From: Phytopseudomonas punonensis
Lineage (GTDB): Bacteria > Pseudomonadota > Gammaproteobacteria > Pseudomonadales > Pseudomonadaceae
Direction of reading: 5' to 3'
NCBI RefSeq assembly: GCF_900142655.1
Contig: NZ_FRBQ01000013.1
Coordinates: 1 to 64,000 of the forward strand
DNA length: 64,000 bases
Translations under genes and position numbers: made by a program
In this document: positions 47,137 to 56,401 of the stretch, piece after piece
Layout of the letters: each line of letters starts with the position of its first letter
Numbering within the stretch: position 1 is the first letter of the stretch
Notes under the pieces: generated by a model
Told to the model about the DNA's origin: nothing
Database searches by the model: none
The model's input: the letters and a program-made list of their open reading frames with translations, nothing else

Positions 47137-47209
47137 GTAGCCTGGTGTTGAGCGCAGCGATACCCAGGTTTTGCATTTCCTGGGTGTCGCTGCGCTCGAC
47201 CCAGGCTAC
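47137..47209. repeat. Intergenic palindromic repeat, copy C
   Basis: A 73-bp near-palindrome (GTAGCCTGG ... CCAGGCTAC) with arms GAGCGCAGCGATACCCAGG and CTGGGTGTCGCTGCGCTC. It is very similar to copy A at 38219-38292. It lies right after the receptor stop and could terminate its message. Confidence 0.7.
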
Positions 47210-47310
47210 GGGCATAACGCTCACCGCGGCGGGCCTTGCGGTTGCTGGGCGGGCGCTAGCCGGACGCGCTAAACTGCGCGCCATCTCCATTGCCCACCAC
47301 GTTGCCCGCC

Positions 47311-48639
47311 ATGACCTTTGCTTCCCTCGGCCTGATCGAACCCCTGCTGCGATGCCTCGACGGCCTCGACTACAAGACCCCGACGCCCGTGCAGACCCAG
47401 GCCATCGGCCCGATCATCAAGGGCCGCGACATCATGGCTGCGGCGCAGACCGGCACCGGCAAAACTGCTGCCTTCACCCTGCCGATCCTGCAGCGCCTGA
47501 TGATGGAAGGCCCGGTGGTCGCCAGCAATTCGGTGCGCGCTCTGGTGCTGGTGCCCACTCGCGAGCTGGCCGAGCAGGTGCAGCAGAGCGTGCAAACCTA
47601 CTCGCAATTTCTGCCGCTTCGTAGCTACGCGGTGTACGGCGGAGTGAGCATCAACCCGCAGATGATGGCGCTGCGCAAAGGTGTCGATGTGCTCGTGGCC
47701 ACGCCTGGTCGCCTGCTCGATCTATACCGCCAGAATGCGGTGAAGTTTTCTCAGCTGCAGGTGCTGGTACTCGACGAAGCCGACCGCATGCTCGACCTGG
47801 GTTTCTCTCGTGAGCTTGATGACCTGTTCGTCGCGCTGCCGAAGAAACGCCAGACCCTGCTGTTTTCCGCGACCTTCTCCGAGGCCATCCGTACCCTGGC
47901 AGGCGAGATGCTGCGCGACCCGCTGAGCATCGAAGTCAGCCCGCGCAACGCCGCCGCCAAGTCGGTCAAGCAGTGGCTGATTCCGGTCGACAAAAAGCGC
48001 AAGGCCGAGCTGTTCCTGCATTTGTACCGCAGCAAGAAGTGGTCACAGGTGCTGGTGTTCGTGAAAACCCGTAAGGGCGTCGACGAGTTGGAGGAGGTGT
48101 TGCTGGCCGCCGGTATTCGTGCCGACGCGATCCATGGCGATAAACCACAGCCGACCCGCCTGCGCGCCCTGCAGCGCTTCAAGGCGGGTGAGGTCGATGT
48201 GCTGGTCGCCACCGACGTTGCTGCCCGCGGCCTGGATATCGACGACCTGCCGCTGGTGGTCAACTTCGACCTACCCATCGTCGCCGAGGACTACGTGCAC
48301 CGCATCGGCCGTACTGGCCGTGCCGGCGCCACTGGCCAGGCGGTGTCGCTGGTCTGCGCTGACGAGGTGCAACTGCTGTCGGCCATCGAAGCGCTGATCC
48401 AGCAAATTCTGCAGCGTGTCGATGAACCAGACTTCATTCCCGATCACCGCGTGCCACAGACGGTCGCAGGCGGCCTGGTGGTGAAAAAGCCCAAGAAACC
48501 GAAAAAGCCCAAGGTGGTGGGCGGCGGCAAGGCCGGTGGCCTAGGGCGCTGGATGGAAAGCGACGAGCCGGCCGAGCCGCCAGTCAAGGCCATCCGCAAG
48601 GTGCCGAGTTTCGGCGGCAAGCCGAAGGGCGGGCGTTAG
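47311..48639 (+). CDS. DEAD-box RNA helicase (RhlE-like)
   Basis: 442 residues from ATG 47311 (MTFASLGLIEPLLRCLDGLD); a frame start at 47290 adds seven residues. All motifs are present: Q motif (PTPVQTQAI), AQTGTGKT, PTRELAEQ, TPGRLLD, DEAD, SATF, then VKTRKGVDEL, TDVAARGLDI and HRIGRTGRAG. The C-terminal ~70 residues are basic and unstructured (KKPKKPKKPK, then KGGR), for RNA binding. The RhlE branch acts in ribosome assembly and RNA decay, often in the cold. Confidence 0.93.
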   Translation: MTFASLGLIEPLLRCLDGLDYKTPTPVQTQAIGPIIKGRDIMAAAQTGTGKTAAFTLPILQRLMMEGPVVASNSVRALVLVPTRELAEQVQQSVQTYSQFLPLRSYAVYGGVSINPQMMALRKGVDVLVATPGRLLDLYRQNAVKFSQLQVLVLDEADRMLDLGFSRELDDLFVALPKKRQTLLFSATFSEAIRTLAGEMLRDPLSIEVSPRNAAAKSVKQWLIPVDKKRKAELFLHLYRSKKWSQVLVFVKTRKGVDELEEVLLAAGIRADAIHGDKPQPTRLRALQRFKAGEVDVLVATDVAARGLDIDDLPLVVNFDLPIVAEDYVHRIGRTGRAGATGQAVSLVCADEVQLLSAIEALIQQILQRVDEPDFIPDHRVPQTVAGGLVVKKPKKPKKPKVVGGGKAGGLGRWMESDEPAEPPVKAIRKVPSFGGKPKGGR

Positions 48640-48663
48640 GAACAGCGCTTGAGGCGGCCAGGC

Positions 48664-49026
48664 TCAGATTTCCTGGCCGATCTTCCACAGCACGCCGCTT
48701 GGGTCGAAGACGATAAATTCGCGAATGCCCCAGGGCTGGTCTTCGGGGGCAATGGTGCGCACGCCAAAACGCTCGCCGATGTTTTCTGCCTGCACATGTG
48801 CCCACCAGGCTTGCACGTCATCGACCATCAGGTGCATGACGAAATTCTCGGCCTGCTCCTTCACATAGAAGTTCTGCAGCAGAAATGCGCAGTGCTCACC
48901 GTTGCTGAAGTAGCTCATCTCGTCCGCCTGCCAGACCGGCGTGAAACCCAGTGCGGTGTAGAAGGCCTGGCTGAGCGGATAATCCTTGGCCGGGATGAAG
49001 GTCTTGAGTTGCAAGCTGTTCAGCAT
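48664..49026 (-). CDS. VOC/glyoxalase-fold protein
   Basis: 120 residues. It has the paired beta-alpha-beta-beta-beta units of the vicinal-oxygen-chelate fold: LKTFIPAKDYPLSQAFYTALGF, FVMHLMVDDVQAWWAHV and EFIVFDPSGVLWKIGQ. Metal ligands typical of true dioxygenases are not obvious, so it may be a binding or resistance-type member. It is a single gene convergent with the helicase gene. Confidence 0.82.
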   Translation of the reverse strand: MLNSLQLKTFIPAKDYPLSQAFYTALGFTPVWQADEMSYFSNGEHCAFLLQNFYVKEQAENFVMHLMVDDVQAWWAHVQAENIGERFGVRTIAPEDQPWGIREFIVFDPSGVLWKIGQEI

Positions 49027-49045
49027 GAGATTTCCTGTCCGTGGA

Positions 49046-50290
49046 TTATCGAGGTTTGTCTTCTAGCCAGCGCGCGATGCCCTGACCGGCCACGCGGCCA
49101 CTGGCGAAGCAGGCGGTGAGCAGGTAGCCGCCGGTGGGCGCCTCCCAGTCGAGCATTTCGCCTGCGCAAAAGGTGCCGGGCAGGGCGCTCAGCATCAGGT
49201 TGTTATCGAGGGCTTCGAAGGGCACGCCACCGGCGCTGCTGATCGCTTCTTGAAGCGGGCGCGCTTGGCGCAGGGTGATCGGTAGCGCCTTGATGGCGGC
49301 TGCCAGGCACTGGGGATCGGCGAACTGCTCGGCGGGCGTCAGCTCACGCAGCAGCGCCGCCTTCACACCGTCCATTCCTGCCTGGCGATGCAGATGCTTG
49401 GCCATGGAGTGCGAACCGCGAGGCTTGCTCAGCGCCTTGATCAACGCATCTTCACTGCGCTGGGGCAGCAGGTCGAGGTGCACCGTACAGCTGCCGTCAC
49501 TATTGATGCGCTGGCGAATCCCGGCGGACAACGCGTACACCAGGCTGCCCTCGATGCCAGTAGCAGTGAGCACGAACTCGCCCGATCTTGATGGTTCATC
49601 CGGCAAACCCAACGCCACGTTCTTCAGCGGTGCACCGGCGAATTTTTCGCGCAGCAACGGGCTCCAGGCGGCCACATCGAATCCGCAATTGCTCGGTTGC
49701 AGCGGCGCGACGGGCACGCCAGCCTGCTGCAGATGCGCCACCCAGCTGCCGTCGGAACCGAGCCGTGGCCAGCTGCCACCGCCCAGGGCTAGCAGCACGG
49801 CATCGGCCTGCACCGCGCGCTCGCCGTCGGGCGTGTCGATACGCAGGCTGCCGTCGTTATTCCAGCCCATCCAGCGGTGCCGGGTGTGCAGCTGCACACC
49901 GGCCTCGCGCAGGCGCTTGAGCCAGGATCGTAGCAGCGGCGCGGCTTTCATGTCGGTAGGAAATACCCGGCCCGAGGTGCCGACGAATGTTTCGATACCC
50001 AGGCCATGAATCCATTCACGCAGCGCGTCGGCGTCGAAGCCTTGCAACAGCCTGTCGATCTGCCCTTGGCGTTCGTTGTAGCGTGCGACGAAGGCCGGGT
50101 AGGGCTCGGAGTGGGTGATGTTCATCCCGCCGACGCCAGCGAGCAGGAACTTGCGGCCTACCGAGGGCATGGCGTCAAACAGGTCGACGCGCAAACCGGC
50201 GTTTGCCAGTACCTCGGCGGCCATCAGGCCGGCCGGGCCGCCGCCGATGATGGCGACCGAGTGGGCGTTGGGCGGGGAGAAATCGGTCAT
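49046..50290 (-). CDS. HI0933-family FAD-dependent oxidoreductase (TIGR03862 type)
   Basis: 414 residues. An N-terminal dinucleotide-binding motif VAIIGGGPAGLMAAEVL (~12-30), then GRKFLLAGVGGMNITH, VGTSGRVFP, and the C-terminal FAD-contact segment GTFCAGEMLDWEAPTGGYLLTACFASGRVAG. These are the marks of the BaiN/HI0933-like flavoprotein family. The substrate is unknown. The gene is 20 bases from the start of the VOC gene, so they may share a message. Confidence 0.88.
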   Translation of the reverse strand: MTDFSPPNAHSVAIIGGGPAGLMAAEVLANAGLRVDLFDAMPSVGRKFLLAGVGGMNITHSEPYPAFVARYNERQGQIDRLLQGFDADALREWIHGLGIETFVGTSGRVFPTDMKAAPLLRSWLKRLREAGVQLHTRHRWMGWNNDGSLRIDTPDGERAVQADAVLLALGGGSWPRLGSDGSWVAHLQQAGVPVAPLQPSNCGFDVAAWSPLLREKFAGAPLKNVALGLPDEPSRSGEFVLTATGIEGSLVYALSAGIRQRINSDGSCTVHLDLLPQRSEDALIKALSKPRGSHSMAKHLHRQAGMDGVKAALLRELTPAEQFADPQCLAAAIKALPITLRQARPLQEAISSAGGVPFEALDNNLMLSALPGTFCAGEMLDWEAPTGGYLLTACFASGRVAGQGIARWLEDKPR

Positions 50291-50320
50291 GGTGGCGTCG
50301 GCTGGGCAAAGAGGCGAAGT

Positions 50321-51241
50321 TTACCCGAGCCCTCGCCCCCGCCATACCCGCGCGGCGCTGTGGTGGAGAATGCCATGGCGGCGGGCGAGGGCATGGCGGT
50401 CCTTGCTGTAGCCACCACCGATCACCCCTACCACGGGAATGTCGCGGCCCAGGCAATGCTGCAGCACCGCTTCGTCACGGGCGGCCACGCCAGCATCGGT
50501 GAGTTGCAGGTAACCCAGGGCGTCGTCCTTGTGCACGTCGACGCCAGCGTCGTAGAGCACGATATCCGGCTGGTACAGCGGCAGCAGGTAATTGAGCGTG
50601 TCGTCGACCACTTTCAGGTAATCGGCATCGCCCATGCCGCGCGGCAGGGGGATGTCCCAGTCGCTGCTGGCCTTGCGCGCCGGGTAGTTCTGCTCGCAGT
50701 GCAGGGAGACGGTGACCGCGTTATCCACCTGTTCGAGCAGGCGCGCGGTGCCATCGCCCTGGTGCACGTCGCAATCGAAGATCAACACGCAGCTCGCCTT
50801 GCCGCTTTCCAGCAGATAGCGAGCGATCACCGCCAGGTCGTTGAAGATGCAGAAGCCCGCCGGGTAGTCGTAGTGCGCATGGTGGGTGCCGCCTGCCAGG
50901 TGACAGGCCAGGCCATGCTGCAACGCCTGCTCGGCCGCCAGCAGCGAGCCGCCGACGGCACGTACGGTGCGCTGTGCCAGCGCCGGGCTCCATGGCAAGC
51001 CGAGACGCCGCCCGTCTTCATAGCTCAGCTCGCCGCTCAGGTAGCGCTCGATATAGGCGGGGCAATGGCAGAGGGCGAGGACATCTGCAGGGCAGATATC
51101 CGGGCGCAGTAAGTCCTCATCCCGGGTCAGGCCGCTGGCGACCAAGTGGTCACGCAGCAAGCGAAATTTCTCCATCGGGAAGCGGTGGCCGTCGGGAGAC
51201 GGCGGGCTGTAGTCGTCGTGGTAGATCAGCGGCAGGGGCAT
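50321..51241 (-). CDS. Histone deacetylase-family amidohydrolase
   Basis: 306 residues from ATG 51241 (MPLPLIYHDDYSPPSPDGH); 27 further residues are possible but lack sense. Zn-enzyme motifs: GGTHHAHYDYPAGFCIFND (HH dyad), FDCDVHQGDGTARL (D and H ligands) and GVDVHKDDALG (D). Bacterial members deacetylate polyamines or other acetylated small molecules. The product is complete. It is a single gene divergent from tesB. Confidence 0.9.
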   Translation of the reverse strand: MPLPLIYHDDYSPPSPDGHRFPMEKFRLLRDHLVASGLTRDEDLLRPDICPADVLALCHCPAYIERYLSGELSYEDGRRLGLPWSPALAQRTVRAVGGSLLAAEQALQHGLACHLAGGTHHAHYDYPAGFCIFNDLAVIARYLLESGKASCVLIFDCDVHQGDGTARLLEQVDNAVTVSLHCEQNYPARKASSDWDIPLPRGMGDADYLKVVDDTLNYLLPLYQPDIVLYDAGVDVHKDDALGYLQLTDAGVAARDEAVLQHCLGRDIPVVGVIGGGYSKDRHALARRHGILHHSAARVWRGRGLG

Positions 51242-51441
51242 ACAATGGCGGCGTTTGGTGAACCCACGGCAGTATGCATGAGAAGCGAAATGCCTGGCGT
51301 TAAATGACCGAGTCGCGGGCACCTGTCACCTGCGTCGTGATGCCAAGATTCCTGGCTGACGACAAAGGCATTACCATTCACCATCCGCGCAGCCCGCGCG
51401 TGTCGCAGCATTGCCCTGGGTGGGGCCCATGGAGATCGTTT

Positions 51442-52311
51442 ATGAGTCAAGTCCTGAAAGAGTTGGTGGCACTGCTGAGTCTGGAGGCCATCGAGGAAAA
51501 CCTGTTTCGTGGCGTCAGCCAGGATCTGGGTTTTCGTCAGCTCTTTGGTGGTCAGGTCCTTGGCCAGTGCGTGTCGGCGGCCACCCAGACGGTTGAGGTA
51601 GATCGCCATGTGCATTCGCTGCATGGCTACTTTCTGCGCCCGGGCGACGCCGCCTTGCCGGTGGTCTATCAGGTCGACCGCGTGCGTGATGGCGGCAGTT
51701 TCAGCACGCGCCGCGTAACCGCGGTGCAGAAGGGCAAGGCGATCTTCACCTGCAGCGCCTCGTTCCAGAATCAGGAAGAGGGCTTCCATCATCAGGCGCA
51801 GATGCCGGATGTACCGGGCCCTGAGGGCCTGCGCTCGGAAACCGAGCTGGCCAGCCTGGTGGCCGACTCGCTGCCGCCGCGGGTACGTGAGCGGGTGCTG
51901 TTCGATAAGCCCATCGAGATTCGCCCGGTCACCGTCGACAACCCGTTCGCCCCGCAGGTCAGCGAGCCAGTCAAGTACGTGTGGTTCCGCGCTGACGGCG
52001 AACTGCCGGACACGCCGGCGATCCACAAGTATCTGCTGGGCTATGCCTCGGATTTCAACCTGCTGACCACCTCGATGCTGCCCCACGGTGTATCGGTGTG
52101 GCAGAAGTTCATGCAGGTCGCCAGCCTCGACCATTCCCTGTGGTTCCACGGCAACCTGCGTATGGACGATTGGCTGCTCTATGCCATGGACAGCCCGTGG
52201 GCCGGAAATGCCCGAGGCTTCTCGCGCGGCAGCGTGTTCAACCGTCAGGGGCAATTGGTCGCTTCGGTGGCTCAGGAAGGGCTGATTCGTCTGCGCGAAG
52301 ACTGGCGCTGA
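51442..52311 (+). CDS. tesB: Acyl-CoA thioesterase II
   Basis: 289 residues from ATG 51442 (MSQVLKELVALLSLEAIEEN). The frame is open to 51304, but the TesB family starts here. Double hot-dog fold: FRGVSQDLGFRQLFGGQVLGQ and the C-terminal repeat DHSLWFHGNLRMDDWLLYAMDSPWAGNARGFSRG with catalytic D/T/Q region. It hydrolyses medium- to long-chain acyl-CoA. No operon partner is obvious; the HAD gene follows 88 bases later. Confidence 0.93.
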   Translation: MSQVLKELVALLSLEAIEENLFRGVSQDLGFRQLFGGQVLGQCVSAATQTVEVDRHVHSLHGYFLRPGDAALPVVYQVDRVRDGGSFSTRRVTAVQKGKAIFTCSASFQNQEEGFHHQAQMPDVPGPEGLRSETELASLVADSLPPRVRERVLFDKPIEIRPVTVDNPFAPQVSEPVKYVWFRADGELPDTPAIHKYLLGYASDFNLLTTSMLPHGVSVWQKFMQVASLDHSLWFHGNLRMDDWLLYAMDSPWAGNARGFSRGSVFNRQGQLVASVAQEGLIRLREDWR

Positions 52312-52398
52312 GTCGCCCCGAGCGCACCGTGTGCGGTCGTGACATCCGCTAGTGAGCAGGTATGCTGCGGCCTCGATTCCACTCTTGCCGGAGGGGCG

Positions 52399-52995
52399 AT
52401 GAGCCTGCAGCGCTACAACCACTGGGTTTTCGACATGGACGGCACCCTGACGATTGCCGTTCATGATTTCGCCGCCATCCGCGTGGCGCTGGATATTCCG
52501 CCCGAAGACGACATCCTCCACCACCTGGCTGCCTTGCCGCCCGATGTGTCGAAGGCCAAGCACGCCTGGTTGCTGGAGCATGAGCGCGAACTGGCCATCG
52601 CCTCACGCCCGGCCGCCGGCGCCGTGGCATTGGTGCGTGGCCTGCATGCCCGCGGGCTGCGCCTGGGCATCCTGACCCGTAACGCCCGGGAGCTGGCGCT
52701 GCTGACCCTGCAGGCCATCGGTGTGGATGACTGCTTCGCGCCGGCCGACATTCTTGGCCGCGACGAAGCACCGCCCAAACCCGATCCCGGTGGCCTTCTG
52801 CACTTGGCCGACCGTTGGCAGGTCTCGCCACAGGAGATGGTGATGGTCGGTGATCATAGCCATGATCTGGCTGCCGGCCGTGCCGCGGGTACCGCCACAG
52901 TGCTGGTCAATCTGCCGAGCAACCCCTGGCCGGAATTGACCGATCACTTTGTCGCCGATTGTTCGGCACTTCAGCGCTTGGCGCTGGCCGGCTGA
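52399..52995 (+). CDS. HAD-superfamily phosphatase (phosphoglycolate phosphatase-like)
   Basis: 198 residues, ATG 52399 with GGAGGGGC upstream. HAD motifs: I, FDMDGTLT (nucleophile D at ~12); II, LTRNARE; III, K of PPKPDP; IV, MVGDHSHDLAAGRAAG. A small helical cap is inserted after motif I (subclass IA). It removes phosphate from small substrates. Its last codons overlap the end of the convergent cueR. Confidence 0.9.
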   Translation: MSLQRYNHWVFDMDGTLTIAVHDFAAIRVALDIPPEDDILHHLAALPPDVSKAKHAWLLEHERELAIASRPAAGAVALVRGLHARGLRLGILTRNARELALLTLQAIGVDDCFAPADILGRDEAPPKPDPGGLLHLADRWQVSPQEMVMVGDHSHDLAAGRAAGTATVLVNLPSNPWPELTDHFVADCSALQRLALAG

Positions 52996-53393
52996 CAGCA
53001 ACCGCTGCCAGCCTGCAGATCCTCGAGAATCGGGCAGTCAGGGCGGTGGTCGCCCTGGCAATGATCGACCAGGTTCTGCAGGGTATCGCGCAGCGCCTCG
53101 AGTTCGGCGATCTTGCCGTTGAGCGCCTCGATATGTTCCACCGCCAGTGCCTTCACATCCGCGCTGGCGCGCTCGCGGTCGTGCCAGAGCGCCAGCAGCC
53201 GGCCCGACTCGGCGAGCGAAAAGCCCAGGTCGCGGGCGCGGCGAATGAAACGCAAGCGTTGCAGGTCGTCCTCGGCGTACACGCGATAGCCACTTTCACT
53301 GCGCCCGGCGCTGGGCAACAGTCCGATGGCCTCGTAGTAGCGGATCATCTTGGCGCTGAGTCCGGTGTGCTTGGCGGCCTGGCCGATATTCAT
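52971..53393 (-). CDS. cueR: Copper-responsive MerR-family regulator CueR
   Basis: 140 residues. An N-terminal MerR winged helix (MNIGQAAKHTGLSAKMIRYYEAIGL...SGYRVYAEDDLQRLRFIRRARDLGFSL), a dimer helix (~75-108) and a metal loop C-QGDHRPD-C (two Cys eight apart) as in Cu(I) sensors. A further Cys pair lies near the end. It bends the long-spacer promoters of copA and copZ when Cu(I) binds. It starts five bases after the end of copA, in the same direction. Confidence 0.9.
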   Translation of the reverse strand: MNIGQAAKHTGLSAKMIRYYEAIGLLPSAGRSESGYRVYAEDDLQRLRFIRRARDLGFSLAESGRLLALWHDRERASADVKALAVEHIEALNGKIAELEALRDTLQNLVDHCQGDHRPDCPILEDLQAGSGCCQPASAKR

Positions 53394-53397
53394 TGCG

Positions 53398-55791
53398 TTA
53401 CTCCTCGATAGGGCGGGGGCGCCAGGTTTTCAGCAGCAGGGCATTGCTCACCACGCTGACGCTCGACAGCGCCATGGCCGCGCCGGCGAGCATTGGGTCG
53501 AGCAGGCCGAAAGCGGCCAGGGGAATGCCCACCAGGTTGTAGATGAACGCCCAGAACAGATTCTGGCGGATCTTCGCGTAGGTGCGTCGGGCGATATCCA
53601 ACGCGGCGGGTACCAACCGCGGATCGCCACGCATCAGGGTGATGCTGGCTGCCTGCATCGCCACATCGGTGCCGCCGTCCATGGCGATGCCGACATCCGC
53701 TGCAGCCAGGGCTGGAGCGTCGTTGATGCCGTCACCGACCATCGCTACCACTCCGGCAGCTTTCAGTTCGCCGACGATACGGGCCTTGTCCGCCGGCAGC
53801 ACCTGAGCGTGCACCGAGTCGATGCCCAGCTGGCTGGCGACTGCCGTGGCGCTGCCCTGATTGTCGCCGCTGATCAGGTGGCTGACGATATGCCGCCTGC
53901 CGAGTTCGCTAATCGCCTCGCGGGCGCCGTCCTTCAAGGTGTCGCCAAAGGCGAACAGAGCGAGCACTCGCGGCATGGAGTTCTGCTCGATGAGCCAGGA
54001 CAAAGTGCGCCCCTCGGCTTCCCAGGCCTGCGCCGCCTTCGCCAGTTCAACCGGCTCGCTGGCGCCACTTTCTTCTAGCAGACGGCGGTTGCCTAGTTGC
54101 AGCACTTGGCCTTCGACCTGACCGGCAATGCCCCGGCCGGCCAATGCCTGGCTGGCGCTGACGGGCGCAAGGCTGAGCGCGGCATCCCGGCAAGCTTCTA
54201 GCACGGCCTTGGCCAGTGGATGTTCGCTGCCTTGTTGCAGGGCTCCAGCCAGGCGTAGCGCCTTATCCGAATCGATATCGACCGGGTGCAGGTGAGCGAT
54301 CCGTGGAGCGCCAGAGGTCAGGGTGCCGGTTTTGTCGAAGGCCACTACCGTCACCTCATGTGCGATCTCCAAGGCTTCGGCATCCTTGATCAGAATGCCG
54401 TGGCGGGCCGCGACGCCGGTGCCGGCCATGATCGCGGTCGGCGTCGCCAGGCCAAGGGCACAAGGGCAGGCGATAACCAGCACGGCTACAGCATTGAGCA
54501 GCGCGGTTTCCATGCCCGCATCCAGGCTCAGCCAGACAATCAGCGTCAGTAGGGCGATTACCAGTACCACTGGCACGAAGATCTGGCTGACCCGATCCAC
54601 CAGTTTCTGGATCGGCGCCTTTGCGGCCTGGGCGTCCTCGACCAGGCGGATGATCCGCGACAACACAGTCTCCGCGCCAAGGGCGGTGGTCTCGATCAGT
54701 AGCCGGCCTTCGCCATTGATTGCACCGGCGGTAACCGAATCGCCCAGTGCCTTGGCTTGCGGCAGACTTTCCCCGCTGATCAGCGCCTCATCGGCGTGGC
54801 TATCGCCTTCGAGCACCTTGCCGTCGACCGGAAAGCGCTCACCTGGTTTCACCAGCACCCGGTCGCCCATGCTGAGCGCACTGACCGCTACCCGCTGTTC
54901 GACGCCATCGCACAGACGGGTCGCCTCATCGGGGCGCAACGCCTGCAGGGCGCGGATGGCGCTTGTGGTCTGGCGCTTGGCGCGGCTTTCCAGGTATTTG
55001 CCGAGCAGGATCAGCGCGATGATCACCGCCGAGGCTTCGAAGTAAAGGTGTGGCGTGTGCCCGACCGGAGTGATTGCCCACTGATAGAGGCTCAGGCCAT
55101 AACCGGCGCTGGTGCCCAGAGCGACCAACTGATCCATATTGCCGGCACCGCTGCGCAGGGCGCTCCAGGCCGCGCGGTAGAAGCGCGCGCCGAGGATGAA
55201 CTGCACCGGCGTGGCCAACAGAAATTGCGCCCAGGCCGGCAGCATCAGGTGCATGCCAAAGGGCGTCAGCAGCATCGGAAGTACCAGCGGCGCAGCCAGC
55301 AGCAAGGCCAGCCCCAATCGCCAGCGCTCGGCCTGCAGGCGGCGATCACCCGCATCGTTGTTTTCTTGGCGGTCAGCTACGGGGCTGGCTGAGTAGCCTG
55401 CAGCCGAGACGGCAGCGAGCAGCGCCTGGGTATCGATACCTGTGACCACTTGCACATGAGCCTGCTCGGTCGCCAGGTTGACGCTGACCGCCAGCACGCC
55501 GGGTTGCCTACTCAGCACGCGCTCTACGCGACCCACACAGCTGGCGCAGGTCATGCCGGAAATGGCCAGATCCAGCGTTTGCTGTGGTACGTCGTAACCC
55601 GCTTTCTCGACTGCCGCCACCAACGCAGGCAGGTGTTCGGATTGCGCTTCTACGCGGGCACGCTCACTGGCCAGATTGACGCTGGCTGTACTGACGCCAG
55701 ATACGCCCCGCAAGGCGCGCTCGACCCGCCCGGCGCAGCTCGCGCAGGTCATGCCGCTGATCGGCAGGTCGAAGGTGGGAGGTGTGGACAT
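53398..55791 (-). CDS. copA: Copper-exporting P1B-type ATPase CopA
   Basis: 797 residues. Two N-terminal heavy-metal domains with GMTCASCAGR and GMTCASCVGR; eight membrane helices; TGE-type actuator loop (LISGESLP); CPC copper channel in VIACPCALGLATP; DKTGTLTSG phosphorylation site; HP motif near SEHPLAKAV; GDGINDAPAL hinge. It exports Cu(I) from the cytoplasm using ATP. The promoter upstream carries a 23-bp dyad of the CueR type. cueR follows in the same direction. Confidence 0.96.
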   Translation of the reverse strand: MSTPPTFDLPISGMTCASCAGRVERALRGVSGVSTASVNLASERARVEAQSEHLPALVAAVEKAGYDVPQQTLDLAISGMTCASCVGRVERVLSRQPGVLAVSVNLATEQAHVQVVTGIDTQALLAAVSAAGYSASPVADRQENNDAGDRRLQAERWRLGLALLLAAPLVLPMLLTPFGMHLMLPAWAQFLLATPVQFILGARFYRAAWSALRSGAGNMDQLVALGTSAGYGLSLYQWAITPVGHTPHLYFEASAVIIALILLGKYLESRAKRQTTSAIRALQALRPDEATRLCDGVEQRVAVSALSMGDRVLVKPGERFPVDGKVLEGDSHADEALISGESLPQAKALGDSVTAGAINGEGRLLIETTALGAETVLSRIIRLVEDAQAAKAPIQKLVDRVSQIFVPVVLVIALLTLIVWLSLDAGMETALLNAVAVLVIACPCALGLATPTAIMAGTGVAARHGILIKDAEALEIAHEVTVVAFDKTGTLTSGAPRIAHLHPVDIDSDKALRLAGALQQGSEHPLAKAVLEACRDAALSLAPVSASQALAGRGIAGQVEGQVLQLGNRRLLEESGASEPVELAKAAQAWEAEGRTLSWLIEQNSMPRVLALFAFGDTLKDGAREAISELGRRHIVSHLISGDNQGSATAVASQLGIDSVHAQVLPADKARIVGELKAAGVVAMVGDGINDAPALAAADVGIAMDGGTDVAMQAASITLMRGDPRLVPAALDIARRTYAKIRQNLFWAFIYNLVGIPLAAFGLLDPMLAGAAMALSSVSVVSNALLLKTWRPRPIEE

Positions 55792-55832
55792 GATGAGCTC
55801 CGGTGATCCTGGCCTGTCGGCACAGGATCAAC

Positions 55833-55855
55833 CTTGACCCATGGGTAAGGTCAAG
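55833..55855 (-). promoter_or_regulatory. CueR operator of copA
   Basis: A 23-bp dyad with arms CTTGACC and GGTCAAG around CATGGGTAA. It is of the same length as the dyad before copZ (56328). It stands 42 bases before the copA start, overlapping the expected long-spacer promoter. Confidence 0.8.
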
Positions 55856-55874
55856 CACTCACATCATGCTGACG

Positions 55875-56261
55875 TCATTGGCTGGACGGTGCCGGTGTCA
55901 GGTACGGGCCGGAAGGGTTGAGGCCGATGCGGTAACGGCGGATCTCGCCGGCAATCAGGTTCACTTGCTGACTGCCGAGTGGAGTGATGCCGGCCTGGCA
56001 GCTTTCTGTGCCGATCATCCCTAGGCGTACCGACACGTCGCCGGGTGGCAGGTTGAACGACACCGACTGGCCCTGGAACAGCCGGGCGGCGAGCTGGTCC
56101 TGCAGATACACGCCGAATTCGCACGGCGAGGCCACTTCCAGCCGCTCGCGAGAAATGATCAGCACGGCGTAACCGTCGCCCATGGTGGCGTGCGAGGGCA
56201 CCACCTGTGCGAGTGCTGGCAAGGGCAGGGCAAGAAACAATGAGAACAGGAGGCGGGTCAT
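55875..56261 (-). CDS. Secreted protein beside the copper genes, unknown
   Basis: 128 residues with a signal peptide (MTRLLFSLFLALPLPALA, cut before QVV). The mature part is a small beta domain with two cysteines (SPCEFGVYLQDQ and ESCQAGI) and ends in PYLTPAPSSQ. It is similar in layout to periplasmic proteins binding peptides or metal, but I cannot name it. It is close to copA, though divided from it by the CueR site, so copper control is uncertain. Confidence 0.7.
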   Translation of the reverse strand: MTRLLFSLFLALPLPALAQVVPSHATMGDGYAVLIISRERLEVASPCEFGVYLQDQLAARLFQGQSVSFNLPPGDVSVRLGMIGTESCQAGITPLGSQQVNLIAGEIRRYRIGLNPSGPYLTPAPSSQ

Positions 56262-56327
56262 GGTCAGACCATATGACGGTTGAGTGAGCTGAGCTTGGCT
56301 GAGGTTGGCGTGTTCAACAAGGGGCGC

Positions 56328-56350
56328 CTTGACCTTAACCCAATGGCAAG
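56328..56350 (+). promoter_or_regulatory. CueR operator of copZ
   Basis: A 23-bp imperfect dyad, CTTGACC on the left and GGCAAG on the right. Its size and place (about 50 bases before the gene) match the copA operator. It indicates shared control by CueR. Confidence 0.7.
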
Positions 56351-56401
56351 CTCGATACTCGCCAAGAATCCAGTCGATGCTCGCGGGCAGAGGAGATGAT
56401 G

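Noticed and set aside
51226..52581. 451-codon open frame opposite tesB and the HAD gene
   Set aside because: Antisense to two well-supported genes; no own features.
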